Counted from the first letter of the stretch, positions 42,945 to 52,883 are shown. The stretch: DNA of 64,000 nucleotides from Nonomuraea helvata (GCF_039535785.1 NZ_BAAAXV010000011.1:1-64000), one strand, 5' to 3'. Notes: generated by a model from the letters alone, not told the origin. Made by a program: numbers and translations.

Positions 42945-44255
42945 ATGGCGCGCTGGATCGCCGAGTGGCACCCCGATGACCCAGCCTTCTGGGAAAGTTC
43001 AGGCAAGCGTGTCGCACGGCGCAACCTGATCTTCTCGATCCTGGCCGAGCACCTCGGTTTCACGGTGTGGACGCTGTGGAGCATCGTGGCCACCAAGATG
43101 GGGGCCTACGAGTTCTCCACCGACCAGCTCTTCTGGCTGGTCGCGCTGCCCAACCTGGTCGGCTCGGTGCTCCGCGTGCCCTACACGTTCGGCCCGGCCA
43201 AGGTCGGCGGGCGCAACTTCACGGTGATGAGCGCGATGCTGCTGCTCATCCCCGCCGTGCTGCTGGGGGTGGCGGTCAACAACCCGGCCACGCCGTACTG
43301 GCTCTTCCTGGTGATCGCGGCCCTGGCCGGGTTCGGCGGCGGGAACTTCGCCTCCAGCATGGCCAACATCACCTACTTCTACCCCCGCAACAAGCAGGGG
43401 GTCGCGCTGGGACTGAACGCGGCCGGAGGCAACATCGGCGTCAGCTCTGTCCAGCTCGTCATGCCGCTGGTCATCGGCGCGTTCGGCCTGGCCGCCGCCG
43501 GGTGGTTCTGGATCCCGTTCGTCGTCGTGGCCGCCGCCTGCGCCTGGTTCTTCATGGACAACCTCACCAGCGCCAAGGCCGACCCGCGCCAGCAGCTCGC
43601 CGTGGCAGGCAAGGCGCAGACGTGGATCATGTCGTTCCTGTACATCGGGACGTTCGGCTCGTTCATCGGCTACTCGACGGCCTTCCCGCTGCTCAGCAAG
43701 AGCCTCTTCCCCGAGGCCCCGTTCGCCGCGGTGGCGTTCGTCGGGCCGCTGCTGGGCTCGCTGATCAGGCCGGTGGGCGGCTGGCTGGCCGACAGGCTCG
43801 GCGGCGCCCCCGTCACGCTCTGGAACTTCGCCGGGATGGGCGGCGGCGTGCTCCTGGTCTGGCTGGCCAGCGGCTCGGGCAACTTCTGGCTGTTCTTCCT
43901 GGCCTTCCAGCTGCTCTTCGTGACCGCAGGCATCGGCAACGGCTCCACGTACCGCATGATCCCGGCCATCTTCCAGGCCAAGGCGATCGCCGAGCGCGGC
44001 GAGAGCGAGGAGGCCCTGATGTACGGCAAGCGCCAGGCGTCGGCGGCCATCGGCATCATCTCGGCGGTCGGCGCGCTGGGCGGATTCCTCATCAACCGGG
44101 CGTTCGGGATGGCGTTCGCCGCCGCGGGGACCCCCGCACCCGCCTTCCTCGCCTTCGGGGTCTTCTACGTGTCCTGTTTCGCCCTGACCTGGTGGTGCTA
44201 CACCCGCAAGGTCGGCGCCTCGGTCGTGGCCAGCCTCGCCTATGCCCGGGTCTGA
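42945..44255 (+). CDS. narK: Nitrate/nitrite MFS transporter
   Basis: 436 residues from ATG 42945, with TAGGAG upstream. Twelve hydrophobic segments are visible, including LIFSILAEHLGFTVWTLWSI, the NNP-family nitrate signature GFGGGNFASSMANITYFYPR (GGGN...NxxxFYP) and a second copy-like GTYRMIPAIFQAKAIAERGE. It imports nitrate (and probably exports nitrite) across the cytoplasmic membrane. It is the first gene of the operon and overlaps nasC by 14 bp if the upstream start is used. Confidence 0.95.
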   Translation: MARWIAEWHPDDPAFWESSGKRVARRNLIFSILAEHLGFTVWTLWSIVATKMGAYEFSTDQLFWLVALPNLVGSVLRVPYTFGPAKVGGRNFTVMSAMLLLIPAVLLGVAVNNPATPYWLFLVIAALAGFGGGNFASSMANITYFYPRNKQGVALGLNAAGGNIGVSSVQLVMPLVIGAFGLAAAGWFWIPFVVVAAACAWFFMDNLTSAKADPRQQLAVAGKAQTWIMSFLYIGTFGSFIGYSTAFPLLSKSLFPEAPFAAVAFVGPLLGSLIRPVGGWLADRLGGAPVTLWNFAGMGGGVLLVWLASGSGNFWLFFLAFQLLFVTAGIGNGSTYRMIPAIFQAKAIAERGESEEALMYGKRQASAAIGIISAVGALGGFLINRAFGMAFAAAGTPAPAFLAFGVFYVSCFALTWWCYTRKVGASVVASLAYARV

Positions 44256-46269
44256 AGTGACGAAGACTCACTGCCCGTACTGCGCGCTCCAGTGCGGCAT
44301 GGAGATCGGCCCCGGGGTGGCCATCAGCCCCAGGACCGACATCCCCGCCAACGCCTCGGGCGCGCTGTGCCAGAAGGGCTGGACGGCGGGCGAGCTGCTC
44401 ACCAACGGCGAGCGCCTGACCGCCCCGCTCCTCCACGGCGAGCCCGTGGAGTGGGACGTCGCCCTCGATTACGTGGCGGAGCGGCTGGCCGCCATCCGCG
44501 CCGAACACGGCCCCGACGGCGTGGCCGTGTTCGGCGGCGGCGGGCTCACGAACGAGAAGGCCTACACGCTCGGCAAGTTCGCCAGGGTCGCGCTGGGCAC
44601 CAGCCAGATCGACTACAACGGCCGGTTCTGCATGTCGTCGGCCGCGGCGGCCTCGATCAAGGCGTTCGGGATGGACCGGGGCATGCCGTTCCCGATCACC
44701 GACCTGGCCGAGGCCGACATCGTGCTCCTGGCCGGCGGGAACGTCGCCGAGACCATGCCGCCGTTCGTGCGCCACCTGAGCGGCCCGCGCATGATCGTCA
44801 TCGACCCGCGGCGCACGCAGACGGCCAAGCTGGCCTGGCTGCACCTGCAGCCCATGCCCGGCACCGACCTGGCGCTGGCGCTCGGGATGCTCCACCTCGC
44901 CATCGCGGACGAGCTCGTGGACGAGCAGTACGTGGCCGCCCGCACCACCGGCTTCGAGGAGGTCCGCACGTCGCTGGCCGCCTGGTGGCCGGAGCGGGTC
45001 GAGCGGATCACCGGCGTGCCGGTCTACCGGATGCGGCAGGCGGTCAGGGCGCTGGCCGCGGCGGGCAACGCCTACATCCTGACCGGGCGCGGCGCCGAGC
45101 AGCACGCCAAGGGCACCGACACGGTCACCGCGTTCATCAACCTGGCCCTGGCGCTGGGGCTGCCCGGCCGGCACGGCTCCGGCTACGGGTGCGTCACCGG
45201 GCAGGGCAACGGGCAGGGCGGCAGGGAGCACGGCCAGAAGGCCGACCAGCTCCCCGGCTACCGCAAGATCGACGACCCGGCGGCCCGCGAGCACGTGGCG
45301 AGCGTGTGGGGGGTCACCGCGGACAGCCTCCCGGGGCCGGGGCGGTCGGCGTACGAGCTGCTCGACGCACTCGGGACCCCGGAGGGGCCGCGGGCGCTGC
45401 TGCTGTTCGGGTCCAACCCGGTGATCTCCGCGCCGGCCTCCGAGCACGTGGCCGAGCGCATCGCCTCCCTCGACCTCCTCGTGACCTGCGACTTCGTGAT
45501 GTCCGAGACCGCCGCGCTGGCCGACGTGGTGTTCCCGGTGACGCAGTGGGCCGAGGAGAGCGGCACCATGACCAACCTCGAGGGCCGCGTCCTGCTCCGC
45601 AACCAGGCCGTCGCGCCGCCCGAGGGCGTCAGGAGCGACCTCGACGTGATCGCGGCGCTCGCCGAACGGCTCGGGCACCGCTTCGAGACCGAGCCGGTCA
45701 GGATCTTCGACGAGCTGCGCCGGGCGAGCCGGGGCGGCCTCGCCGACTACTCGGGCATCACCTACGAGCGCATCACCGCCGAGAAGGGCGTCTTCTGGCC
45801 CTGCCCGGAGCCCGGGCACCCCGGCACGCCGCGCCCGTTCCTCGACTCCTTCGCCACCCCGGACGGCCGGGCCAGGTTCGTGCCCGTCCAGCACCGGCCC
45901 GCGGCCGAGGAGACCGACGAGGACTACCCGATCTACCTGAGCACCGGCCGGGTGCTCGCCCACTACCAGAGCGGCGCCCAGACCCGCAGGATCGCGCCGC
46001 TCGTCCAGGCCGTCCCCGAGCCGTACGTCGAGCTCCACCCGGACCTCGCCGAGCAGCTCGACATCTCGCCCGGGGACGTCGTACGGGTCAGCAGCAGGAG
46101 GGGCGAGAGCAAGGCCGTGGCCAGGATCAGCGACGCCATCAGGCGCGACACCGTTTTCATGCCCTTCCACTGGGAGGGCGCCAACCGGCTCACCAACCCG
46201 GCACTGGACCCGACGTCGAGGATGCCGGAGTTCAAGGTCTGCGCGGTCAGGGTGGAGAGGGACTCATGA
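44242..46269 (+). CDS. nasC: Assimilatory nitrate reductase, catalytic (molybdopterin) subunit
   Basis: 675 residues (start 44242; GTG at 44257 also fits). It has an N-terminal [4Fe-4S] ligand set HCPYCALQCGMEI...GALCQKG, then molybdopterin-binding segments: GGGGLTNEKAYTLGKFARVA, IDYNGRFCMSSAAAASIKAF (the family Cys/Ser region), GGNVAETMPPFVRHLSG, GQGNGQGGREHGQKADQLPG and the C-terminal molydop_binding domain (YLSTGRVLAHYQSGAQTRRI). It reduces nitrate to nitrite in the cytoplasm, fed by the next gene. It overlaps it by four bases. No signal peptide is seen, fitting the assimilatory type. Confidence 0.95.
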   Translation: MPGSEVTKTHCPYCALQCGMEIGPGVAISPRTDIPANASGALCQKGWTAGELLTNGERLTAPLLHGEPVEWDVALDYVAERLAAIRAEHGPDGVAVFGGGGLTNEKAYTLGKFARVALGTSQIDYNGRFCMSSAAAASIKAFGMDRGMPFPITDLAEADIVLLAGGNVAETMPPFVRHLSGPRMIVIDPRRTQTAKLAWLHLQPMPGTDLALALGMLHLAIADELVDEQYVAARTTGFEEVRTSLAAWWPERVERITGVPVYRMRQAVRALAAAGNAYILTGRGAEQHAKGTDTVTAFINLALALGLPGRHGSGYGCVTGQGNGQGGREHGQKADQLPGYRKIDDPAAREHVASVWGVTADSLPGPGRSAYELLDALGTPEGPRALLLFGSNPVISAPASEHVAERIASLDLLVTCDFVMSETAALADVVFPVTQWAEESGTMTNLEGRVLLRNQAVAPPEGVRSDLDVIAALAERLGHRFETEPVRIFDELRRASRGGLADYSGITYERITAEKGVFWPCPEPGHPGTPRPFLDSFATPDGRARFVPVQHRPAAEETDEDYPIYLSTGRVLAHYQSGAQTRRIAPLVQAVPEPYVELHPDLAEQLDISPGDVVRVSSRRGESKAVARISDAIRRDTVFMPFHWEGANRLTNPALDPTSRMPEFKVCAVRVERDS

Positions 46270-47663
46270 TGAGGCTCGTCGTCGTCGGCAACGGGATGGC
46301 CGGGTCGCGCCTGGTCAGCGAGGTACGCGACAGGGACCCGCACATCAAGATCACTGTTTTCGGCGCGGAGTCGCGCCAGCCCTACAACCGGGTGCTGCTG
46401 TCCAACGTGCTGGCCGGCAGCTCGCGCCCCGAGCAGGTGCGGCTGCTCGACTCCGCGTGGTACGACGCCCACAGCGTCGAGGCCGCGTTCGGCGACGCGG
46501 TCGCCCACATCGACAGGGACACCAGGCACGTGGTGACCGAGGGCGGGCGGCGCGAGCCGTACGACCTGCTGGTCCTGGCCACCGGCAGCGAGGCGCTCGT
46601 GCCGCCGATCCCCGGCGTGGAGCGGGCCATCCCGTTCCGCACGCTCGACGACTGCGAGCGCATCATGGAGGTCGCGCAGCGGGCCCGCAGGGCCGTGGTC
46701 GTCGGCGGCGGCCTGCTCGGCATCGAGGCGGCCCGCGGGCTGGCCGGGCGCGGCCTGCCCGTGACGCTGCTGCACCTGGCCGGGCACCTCATGGAGCGCC
46801 AGCTCGACGTCGAGGCGGGCGTGGTGCTCGGCGAGACGCTGGCCGGGCTAGGCGTGGACATCCGCACCGGCGTCAGCGCCGAGTCGGTCCAGGAGGACGG
46901 CGTCCGGCTGACCGGCGGCGAGCTCGTCGAGGCCGACCTCGTGGTGCTGGCCTGCGGCGTCCGCCCCGTCACCGGCCTGGCCGCCGACGCGGGGCTGGAG
47001 GTGCGGCGCGGCGTCGTCGTGGACGACGAGCTGCGCACGGACGACCCGTCGATCTTCGCCATCGGCGAGTGCGCCGAGCACGACGGCACCGTGTACGGCC
47101 TCGTCGCGCCCGCCTGGGAGCAGGCCACCGTGGCCGCCGACGTCATCACCGGCGGCAAGGCGCTCTACCGGGGCTCCCGGCTGGTCACCAGGCTCAAGGC
47201 CAGGAGCGTCGAGCTGGCCGCGATGGGCGAGACCCAGCTCACCGAGGAGCACGCGGAGGTGGTGCGCTTCAGCCACCGGGCCCGCGGCACGTACCGCAAG
47301 CTCGTCATCCGCGACGGGCGGCTGGTCGGCGCGATCGTGCTGGGCGAGAGCGACGCCGTGGGCACGCTCACCCAGCTCTTCGACCGCGGCGCGCAGGTGC
47401 CGGGGGACCGGGCGGGGCTGCTGTTCCCGGGGCTGTCCACGACACCGGTGGTCGACAGTCCGACGCTGATGCCGGACGCGGCCAAGATCTGCCAGTGCAA
47501 CAACGTGACCAAGGGCCAGATCAGGGCGTGCTGGGAGGCCGGGGCACGCGACGTGGCCGGAGTGGCGGCCGCGACCAGGGCCACCACCGGATGCGGGACC
47601 TGCCGCGACGCCGTGGAGGGCATCGTCGGCTGGCTGTGCGAGCAGGAAGGGATCTCCGTATGA
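46266..47663 (+). CDS. nasB: Nitrate reductase electron-transfer subunit (FAD-NAD(P)H reductase with [2Fe-2S] domain)
   Basis: 465 residues. The N-terminal pyridine-nucleotide-disulfide-reductase fold has FAD motif VVVGNGMAGSRL, NAD motif VVVGGGLLGIEAARGL and FAIGECAEHDGTVYG. The C-terminal BFD-like [2Fe-2S] domain has CQCNNVTKGQIRACWEAGAR and ATTGCGTCRDAV with four cysteines. It passes electrons from NAD(P)H to the molybdopterin subunit. The ATG at 46266 overlaps the nasC stop (ATGA), and the next ATGA overlaps nirB. Confidence 0.88.
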   Translation: MMRLVVVGNGMAGSRLVSEVRDRDPHIKITVFGAESRQPYNRVLLSNVLAGSSRPEQVRLLDSAWYDAHSVEAAFGDAVAHIDRDTRHVVTEGGRREPYDLLVLATGSEALVPPIPGVERAIPFRTLDDCERIMEVAQRARRAVVVGGGLLGIEAARGLAGRGLPVTLLHLAGHLMERQLDVEAGVVLGETLAGLGVDIRTGVSAESVQEDGVRLTGGELVEADLVVLACGVRPVTGLAADAGLEVRRGVVVDDELRTDDPSIFAIGECAEHDGTVYGLVAPAWEQATVAADVITGGKALYRGSRLVTRLKARSVELAAMGETQLTEEHAEVVRFSHRARGTYRKLVIRDGRLVGAIVLGESDAVGTLTQLFDRGAQVPGDRAGLLFPGLSTTPVVDSPTLMPDAAKICQCNNVTKGQIRACWEAGARDVAGVAAATRATTGCGTCRDAVEGIVGWLCEQEGISV

Positions 47664-50089
47664 GCAGGATCGTCGTCGTGGGTTACGGGCCGACGGCCCA
47701 CCGGCTCGTCGAAACCCTCGTGAACAAGGGCTTCGACGGCCGGATCACGGTCATCGGGGAGGAGCCGCGCCCGGCTTACGACCGGGTGGCCCTGACCTCC
47801 TATCTGTCGGGCATCACCGCCGAGGACCTCACCTACCAGGTGCCCGTGGGCGTCGTGACGAGGCTGAGCAGCCGGGTCACCGGCATCGACAGGGATGCCC
47901 GCCTGGTCACCACGGCGGACGGCGGCACCGAGCCCTATGACGTGCTCGTGCTGGCCACCGGGTCGGCGCCGTTCGTGCCGCCGGTGCCCGGCGCCGAGCA
48001 CGCCTTCGTCTACCGGACGCTCGAGGACCTGGACGCGATCAGGGTGGCCGCCAAGGACGCGGTCGAGGGCGTCGTGGTCGGCGGCGGGCTGCTCGGCCTG
48101 GAGGCCGCCGACGCGCTGCGTGCGCTCGGGCTGAAGGCGCACATCGTCGAGATGAGCCCCTGGCTGATGCCGCGGCAGGTGGACGAGGGCGGCGGCTCGG
48201 TGCTGAAGTCCCACATCGAGGGGCTCGGTCTGAGCGTGCACGCCGGAGCGGGCGTGAAGGAGATCGTCACCGGCGACGACGGCCAGGTCACCGGCCTGCG
48301 CAAGCCGGACGGGACGCTGGTGGAGGCGCAGGTCGTGGTCTTCTCGGCGGGCATCAGGCCGCGTGACGAGCTGGCCAGGTCGTCCGGGCTCGAGGTGGGC
48401 GAGCGGGGCGGCATCGTGGTGGACTCCGCGATGCTCACCTCCGACCCCTCGATCTACGCGGTCGGCGAGTGCGCGCTGGTCGGCGGCATGGTCTACGGGC
48501 TCGTCGGGCCGTGCAACACGATGGCCGAGGTGGCGGCCGACCGGATCATGGGCGGCGCCTCGACCTTCGAGGGCGCCGACATGTCCACGAAGCTCAAGCT
48601 GTTGGGCGTCGAGGTGGCGCAGTTCGGGGCGATGACGGGAGCGCTCGACGTCACCTACATGGACCCGGTGGCCGGCGTCTACAAGAAGCTGTTCATCAGC
48701 GACGACGCGAAGACGCTGCTCGGCGGCATCTGCGTGGGCGACGCCTCGCCGTACACCTCCCTGCGGCCCTTCGTGGGCAAGCAGCTGCCCGCCTCGCCGT
48801 CCGACCTGCTGTTCAGCGGGGCCGGGGCCAGCCTGGACCTGCCGGACGAGGCGCAGGTCTGCTCGTGCAACAACGTCTGCGCGGGCGACGTCCGCACGGC
48901 CATCGCCGACAAGGGCGTCACCGACGTCCCCGGCATCAAGGCCTGCACGCGCGCCGGCACGACCTGCGGCAGCTGCGTGCCGATGCTCAAGCAGCTGCTG
49001 GAGAAGTCGGGCGTCGAGGTCAGCAAGGCGCTGTGCGAGCACTTCACCTACTCGCGGGCCGAGCTCTTCGACATCGTACGGGTCCGCAAGATCACGACGT
49101 TCTCTCAGCTCATCACCGAGCACGGGCAGGGCCGGGGCTGCGACATCTGCAAGCCGGCCGTGGCCTCGATCCTGGCCTCCCTGCACAACGGCCACGTGCT
49201 CGAGGGCGAGCGGGCCGCGCTGCAGGACACCAACGACGCCTATCTCGCCAACATGCAGAAGAACGGCACGTACTCGGTCGTGCCGCGCATCCCCGGCGGC
49301 GAGATCACCCCCGACAAGCTCATCGTGATCGGCGAGGTGGCCCGCGACTTCGGCCTCTACACGAAGATCACCGGTGGTCAGCGCATCGACCTGTTCGGGG
49401 CCAGCGTCGACCAGCTCCCGGAGATCTGGCGGCGGCTGGTGGACGCCGGCTTCGAGTCGGGCCACGCGTACGGCAAGGCGCTGCGCACGGTGAAGTCGTG
49501 CGTGGGCTCGACCTGGTGCCGCTACGGCGTCCAGGACTCGGTGGGCCTGGCCATCGCGCTGGAGCTGCGCTACCGCGGCCTGCGCTCCCCGCACAAGCTC
49601 AAGTCGGCCGTCTCCGGCTGCGCCCGCGAGTGCGCCGAGGCCAGGTCGAAGGACTTCGGCATCATCGCCACCGAACAGGGCTGGAACCTGTACGTCGGCG
49701 GCAACGGCGGCTTCAAGCCCCGCCACGCCGACCTGCTGGCCACGGACCTGAGCACCGACGAACTGATCAGGACCATCGACCGATTCCTCATGTTCTACAT
49801 CCGCACGGCCGACCGCCTGCAGCGCACAGCCGCCTGGCTGGAGTCGCTGGACGGCGGTCTCGACTATCTCCGCGAGGTGATCATGCAAGACTCGCTCGGC
49901 ATCTGCGCCGATCTGGACGCGCAGATGGAGAACCACATCGCCACCTACGCCGACGAGTGGGCGGCCACCCTGGACGACCCCGAGAAGCTGAGCAGGTTCG
50001 TCAGCTTTGTCAACGCCCCCGGCGTGCCCGACCCGTCGATCGTGTTCGCCAGCGAGCGCGGCCAGATCAAGCCGGTGATGGCCCGATGA
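47660..50089 (+). CDS. nirB: Nitrite reductase [NAD(P)H], large subunit
   Basis: 809 residues. FAD motif VVVGYGPTAHRLVETL and NAD motif VVVGGGLLGLEAADALRAL are followed by a [2Fe-2S] BFD domain (CSCNNVCAGDVRTAI, TCGSCVPML). The nitrite/sulfite reductase ferredoxin-like and 4Fe-4S siroheme domain then shows the ligand cysteines in SCVGSTWCRYGVQDSVG and SGCARECAEARSKDFGII. It reduces nitrite to ammonium with NAD(P)H and siroheme. It overlaps nasB and nirD by four bases each. Confidence 0.97.
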   Translation: MSRIVVVGYGPTAHRLVETLVNKGFDGRITVIGEEPRPAYDRVALTSYLSGITAEDLTYQVPVGVVTRLSSRVTGIDRDARLVTTADGGTEPYDVLVLATGSAPFVPPVPGAEHAFVYRTLEDLDAIRVAAKDAVEGVVVGGGLLGLEAADALRALGLKAHIVEMSPWLMPRQVDEGGGSVLKSHIEGLGLSVHAGAGVKEIVTGDDGQVTGLRKPDGTLVEAQVVVFSAGIRPRDELARSSGLEVGERGGIVVDSAMLTSDPSIYAVGECALVGGMVYGLVGPCNTMAEVAADRIMGGASTFEGADMSTKLKLLGVEVAQFGAMTGALDVTYMDPVAGVYKKLFISDDAKTLLGGICVGDASPYTSLRPFVGKQLPASPSDLLFSGAGASLDLPDEAQVCSCNNVCAGDVRTAIADKGVTDVPGIKACTRAGTTCGSCVPMLKQLLEKSGVEVSKALCEHFTYSRAELFDIVRVRKITTFSQLITEHGQGRGCDICKPAVASILASLHNGHVLEGERAALQDTNDAYLANMQKNGTYSVVPRIPGGEITPDKLIVIGEVARDFGLYTKITGGQRIDLFGASVDQLPEIWRRLVDAGFESGHAYGKALRTVKSCVGSTWCRYGVQDSVGLAIALELRYRGLRSPHKLKSAVSGCARECAEARSKDFGIIATEQGWNLYVGGNGGFKPRHADLLATDLSTDELIRTIDRFLMFYIRTADRLQRTAAWLESLDGGLDYLREVIMQDSLGICADLDAQMENHIATYADEWAATLDDPEKLSRFVSFVNAPGVPDPSIVFASERGQIKPVMAR

Positions 50090-50409
50090 GCACCTGGACG
50101 CGGATCTGCGACTACGAGACCATGCTGCCGGAGCGCGGCGTCTGCGCCCTGGTCGAGGGCCGGCAGGTGGCGATCTTCCGTACCTACGACGGCAAGCTGC
50201 ACGCGCTGGACAACCTCGACCCGTTCAGCGGCGCGTACGTGCTCTCACGCGGCATCGTCGGCACCAGGAAGGGCGAGCCGACCGTGGCCTCGCCGCTGCA
50301 CAAGCAGGTGTTCTCGCTGGTGTCGGGGCAGTGCCTGGACGAGGAGGCGGTGGCCGTGCCGGTCTATCCGGTACGGGTGGCGGACGGCGGAGTGGAGGTC
50401 GGTCTCTAG
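50086..50409 (+). CDS. nirD: Nitrite reductase small subunit
   Basis: 107 residues with a Rieske-like fold: VCALVEGRQVAIFRTYDGKL, HALDNLDPFSGAYVLSRGIV, VASPLHKQVFSLVSGQCL. As is usual in NirD, the Rieske cysteine/histidine cluster ligands are missing (only one His-Lys and one Cys remain at the right places), so it has a structural role in the NirBD complex. It is the last gene of the operon. Confidence 0.95.
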   Translation: MSTWTRICDYETMLPERGVCALVEGRQVAIFRTYDGKLHALDNLDPFSGAYVLSRGIVGTRKGEPTVASPLHKQVFSLVSGQCLDEEAVAVPVYPVRVADGGVEVGL

Positions 50410-50805
50410 CTCTGCGGGGAGATGCTGCCCGGCGCTGCCGTTATGGCATATCGGCTGCGCCGGCGGCCCATCGGCGGCTATGCTCCAGTCTCCACCGGGG
50501 GATAGACGTGGGGGCTCCGATGAGCCGCCGGCAGCACGCAGCGCCGTTCTGCGTCGACGCTGTCGCAACGTTCGGCGTCCTCGCGCTGGGGGAGAGGTTC
50601 GGGGTTCGCCTGAATTCGCGGCACCGGAGGGACGCTATCGGCGGCGCCAGGTGATCTGGTTGCGGAGCGGCAACGATCAAAGCTCTGACCGGTCTCACCA
50701 AATCCCGTGAACCGTTACTGTGAGTAACACCCGGCACAGGCAAAGGCGTCGTGCTGAGTGGCCAAACCCGCATTCGCTCAAGACCTTCCGGGGCATCAAG
50801 CGGCC
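50410..50805. other. Intergenic, no gene seen
   Basis: About 395 bp. GTTAC-TGTGA-GTAAC at 50,714-50,728 is a short inverted repeat 78 bp before the next gene and could be an operator or a weak GlnR-like site. The short open frames here look like composition shadows. Confidence 0.35.
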
Positions 50806-51393
50806 ATGAGCAAGATTTTTCAGCGCAGAGGGCTCCTGCTGGCGGCGGTCATCCCGGCCTTCCTGGTCGCGGGCTGCGCCGTGGGCGGTAACGGTACGCA
50901 AGCGATGAAGGGGGAGGCGGCCCAGGAGACGCCGACGGAGGAGACGACGGAGGAGACCTCGCCCGGCGAGACCGAGTCGCCCGAGAGCGGGCAGCCGGAG
51001 GAGACGGGGAGCGCGGGCGCCACGCCGACCGCGACGAGCAGCGGCGCCGGGCTGCCCCGCTCGGCCGTCGAGGACTTCTTCTCCGCGCTCAAGTCCGGCA
51101 ACCTGGACCAGGTCGTCAGCGCGTTCGCCGGCACCGCCGTGGTCGAGCTGGACGGCGCGCCCACGGCGGAGAGCACCGACGCGATCCGCGCTCTCGTCCA
51201 GAAGGTGCTCCAGGGCGAGGGCGCGAAGCAGGCCACGTACACCGTCGACGACGTGCGCACGATCGGCGACAAGAACGCCGTCGTCCGCTCGACGAGCAAG
51301 GTGGGGAACAGCACCCATCGTGAGCTGTTCCTGCTCATGAAAGACGGCGCCGAGTGGAAGATCACGGAGCTGATGAACAACAGGCCGTCCTGA
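50806..51393 (+). CDS. Lipoprotein with NTF2-like C-terminal domain
   Basis: 195 residues from ATG 50806 (KIFQRRGLLLAAVIPAFLVA; lipobox VAGC). A Glu/Thr/Ser-rich linker (about 35-85) precedes a domain of about 105 residues with SAVEDFFSALKSGNLDQVVS, DAIRALVQKVLQGEGAKQA and LFLLMKDGAEWKITELMN, which has the helix-strand order of SnoaL/NTF2-like or DUF4878-type folds. It would be a membrane-anchored external protein. An upstream in-frame start adds 16 residues that do not look like part of a signal peptide. Function is unknown. Confidence 0.75.
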   Translation: MSKIFQRRGLLLAAVIPAFLVAGCAVGGNGTQAMKGEAAQETPTEETTEETSPGETESPESGQPEETGSAGATPTATSSGAGLPRSAVEDFFSALKSGNLDQVVSAFAGTAVVELDGAPTAESTDAIRALVQKVLQGEGAKQATYTVDDVRTIGDKNAVVRSTSKVGNSTHRELFLLMKDGAEWKITELMNNRPS

Positions 51394-51436
51394 ACCCGGT
51401 CGCGCACATCAGCATTTACCGCGAAATTGTGACGGG

Positions 51437-51583
51437 CTACGTTTGCGGGGTGTCGCCGGGAATGCGCGGAGTGATACGGCGCTGGTCCACGAGCGCCAGA
51501 TACACGGCGAAGGCGCCACGCGCCCACATTTCCGCCTGTCGCGTGGTCAGCCGGATCTCCTCGCCCTCGTGCGAGACGATCAT
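51437..51583 (-). CDS. Small protein, N-terminus possibly cut by the IS200/IS605 element
   Basis: The frame MIVSHEGEEIRLTTRQAEMW, then ARGAFAVYLALVDQRRITPR, then IPGDTPQT reads from ATG 51583 to a TAG at 51437. Upstream codons (RRIPWVGY) stay coding-like up to the IS200/IS605 end at 51,630, so the original gene probably began further right and was cut by the element. I do not recognise the family. Confidence 0.45.
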   Translation of the reverse strand: MIVSHEGEEIRLTTRQAEMWARGAFAVYLALVDQRRITPRIPGDTPQT

Positions 51584-51629
51584 GTAGCCGACCCAGGGAA
51601 TCCTTCGCCCACGCGACCAGGACGTTCTC

Positions 51630-51760
51630 TTGACCTGCTCTCCGCCCTAAAGGGACGGAGATTCCCGTGCCGCTAACGCGGCAGCTCGTGCCGCTTGCGC
51701 GGCTCGTGCTGTGGAACGGGGTGCTTGACGCTTCACCGACCCGGATGGGTCTCCACGCCC
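51630..51760 (-). ncRNA. Candidate omega (reRNA) region at the tnpB 3' end
   Basis: In IS605-type elements the guide RNA of TnpB comes from the tnpB 3' end and the element end. Here the region ends with the GAATC-hairpin-GTCAA signature at 51,664-51,630. The same signature ends the second TnpB element at 56,804-56,837. The 5' boundary is a guess. Confidence 0.35.
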
Positions 51761-52800
51761 TGGGACGGCAAGCCCTGCCGTCCGATATCTGGCTAACGTG
51801 TTCTTCGCCCCCACGATGTCGGCGTGCTCGGCGTGCCCGCAGGAGGTGCAGGAGAAGACCGCTTGGCTCTCGCGACTCTTCTCATCCACCTTCCCACAGG
51901 CAGCTGCCGGGCACGTCTGGGACGTGTACGGGGCCGGGACCTTCGCGACGACCGTCCCGGTGTAGCGGGCCTTGCTCCGGAGGGCGGTCTCCAGGCCGTA
52001 CCAGCCCTTGTCCAGGATCGCCTTGTTCAACCCGGACTTCGCCGCCGCCCCATTACGCAGGTATCGACCCGCCTGGTCGGGGTCGGGCTTGGGCCGGGCG
52101 GCGGTGGTCATACCGTCGATGTTGAGGTTCTCCAGGACCACGACGCCGTAGCGGCGGGTGAGGCGGTGCGCGGTCTGCGCGTTGAAATCCGCGCGACGCC
52201 ACCGAACGCGGCGCATGATGTCGCCCATCGCCGCGACGACCTGTTTACGCCGCCGGGAGCCCTTCTTCGACCGGGCAAGCCGCTGCTGGAGCCGCAGATA
52301 GCGTTCCGCCTCCCCCGGAGCGAGGAACCCGAGATCGGTCCGCCTGTCCTGTTTCCGCTCAGGGAGCGGCACCAGGCTGGACACGCAGTCGGGTCCGGCG
52401 TGGCGGCGGTCGAAGAACTCCCCGTCGGAGGTGACCGCGGCCGTGACCACACCCCGGTCCACCCCGGCGTGCGCGTCGGGATGGATGTGGTGTTCAACCT
52501 GAGTGAGGCCGTCCTCCACCAGGAACGAGATAAACCAACCCTTGCCGTCACGGGAGACGGTCGCGGACTTCACCACCCCGCCCAGCGGACGTGACATCCG
52601 CAACTTCACCCACCCGAATTTCGGCAGGAACACCCGGGCCCACTTACGGTTGATCCGCTCGACGGGGGTGTGTTTCGCGGTCGGGAACCGAAACGACGGC
52701 TTCCCAGCCGCTCGGCGAACACCCGTTGCCCGAAGTCGAACTCCAGCCGGTACCTACGACCTGCCAACACGATGGAACCCCCCCTTCCCCGTACGACACC
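51647..52800 (-). pseudogene. tnpB: TnpB (IS605 OrfB), frameshifted at the N-terminus
   Basis: From about 52,633 the frame is open for 328 codons: RMSRPLGGVVKSATVSRDGK, GVDRGVVTAAVTSDGEFFDR (RuvC Asp), VVLENLNIDGMTTAA (Glu), the Cys4 zinc finger TCPAAACGKVDEKSRESQ ... CTSCGHAEHADIVGAKNTLA (last Asp). Upstream residues RLEFDFGQRVFAERLG lie in another frame and need one indel at about 52,700 to join KHTPVERINRKWARVFLPKF. The catalytic core is complete, but the protein cannot start normally. The stop overlaps the end hairpin. A frameshift error remains possible. Confidence 0.7.
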
Positions 52801-52883
52801 CACCTCTCATCAACTCGAACATATTATCGTCTGGTCTATGAGTCAGGAAGTGAATCCCGACGAGGCAGGCATGTGGTTTCCGC

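Noticed and set aside
47165..49936. A 923-codon minus-strand open frame across nasB and nirB
   Set aside because: Composition shadow; the opposite strand encodes complete, recognisable enzymes with four-base overlaps.
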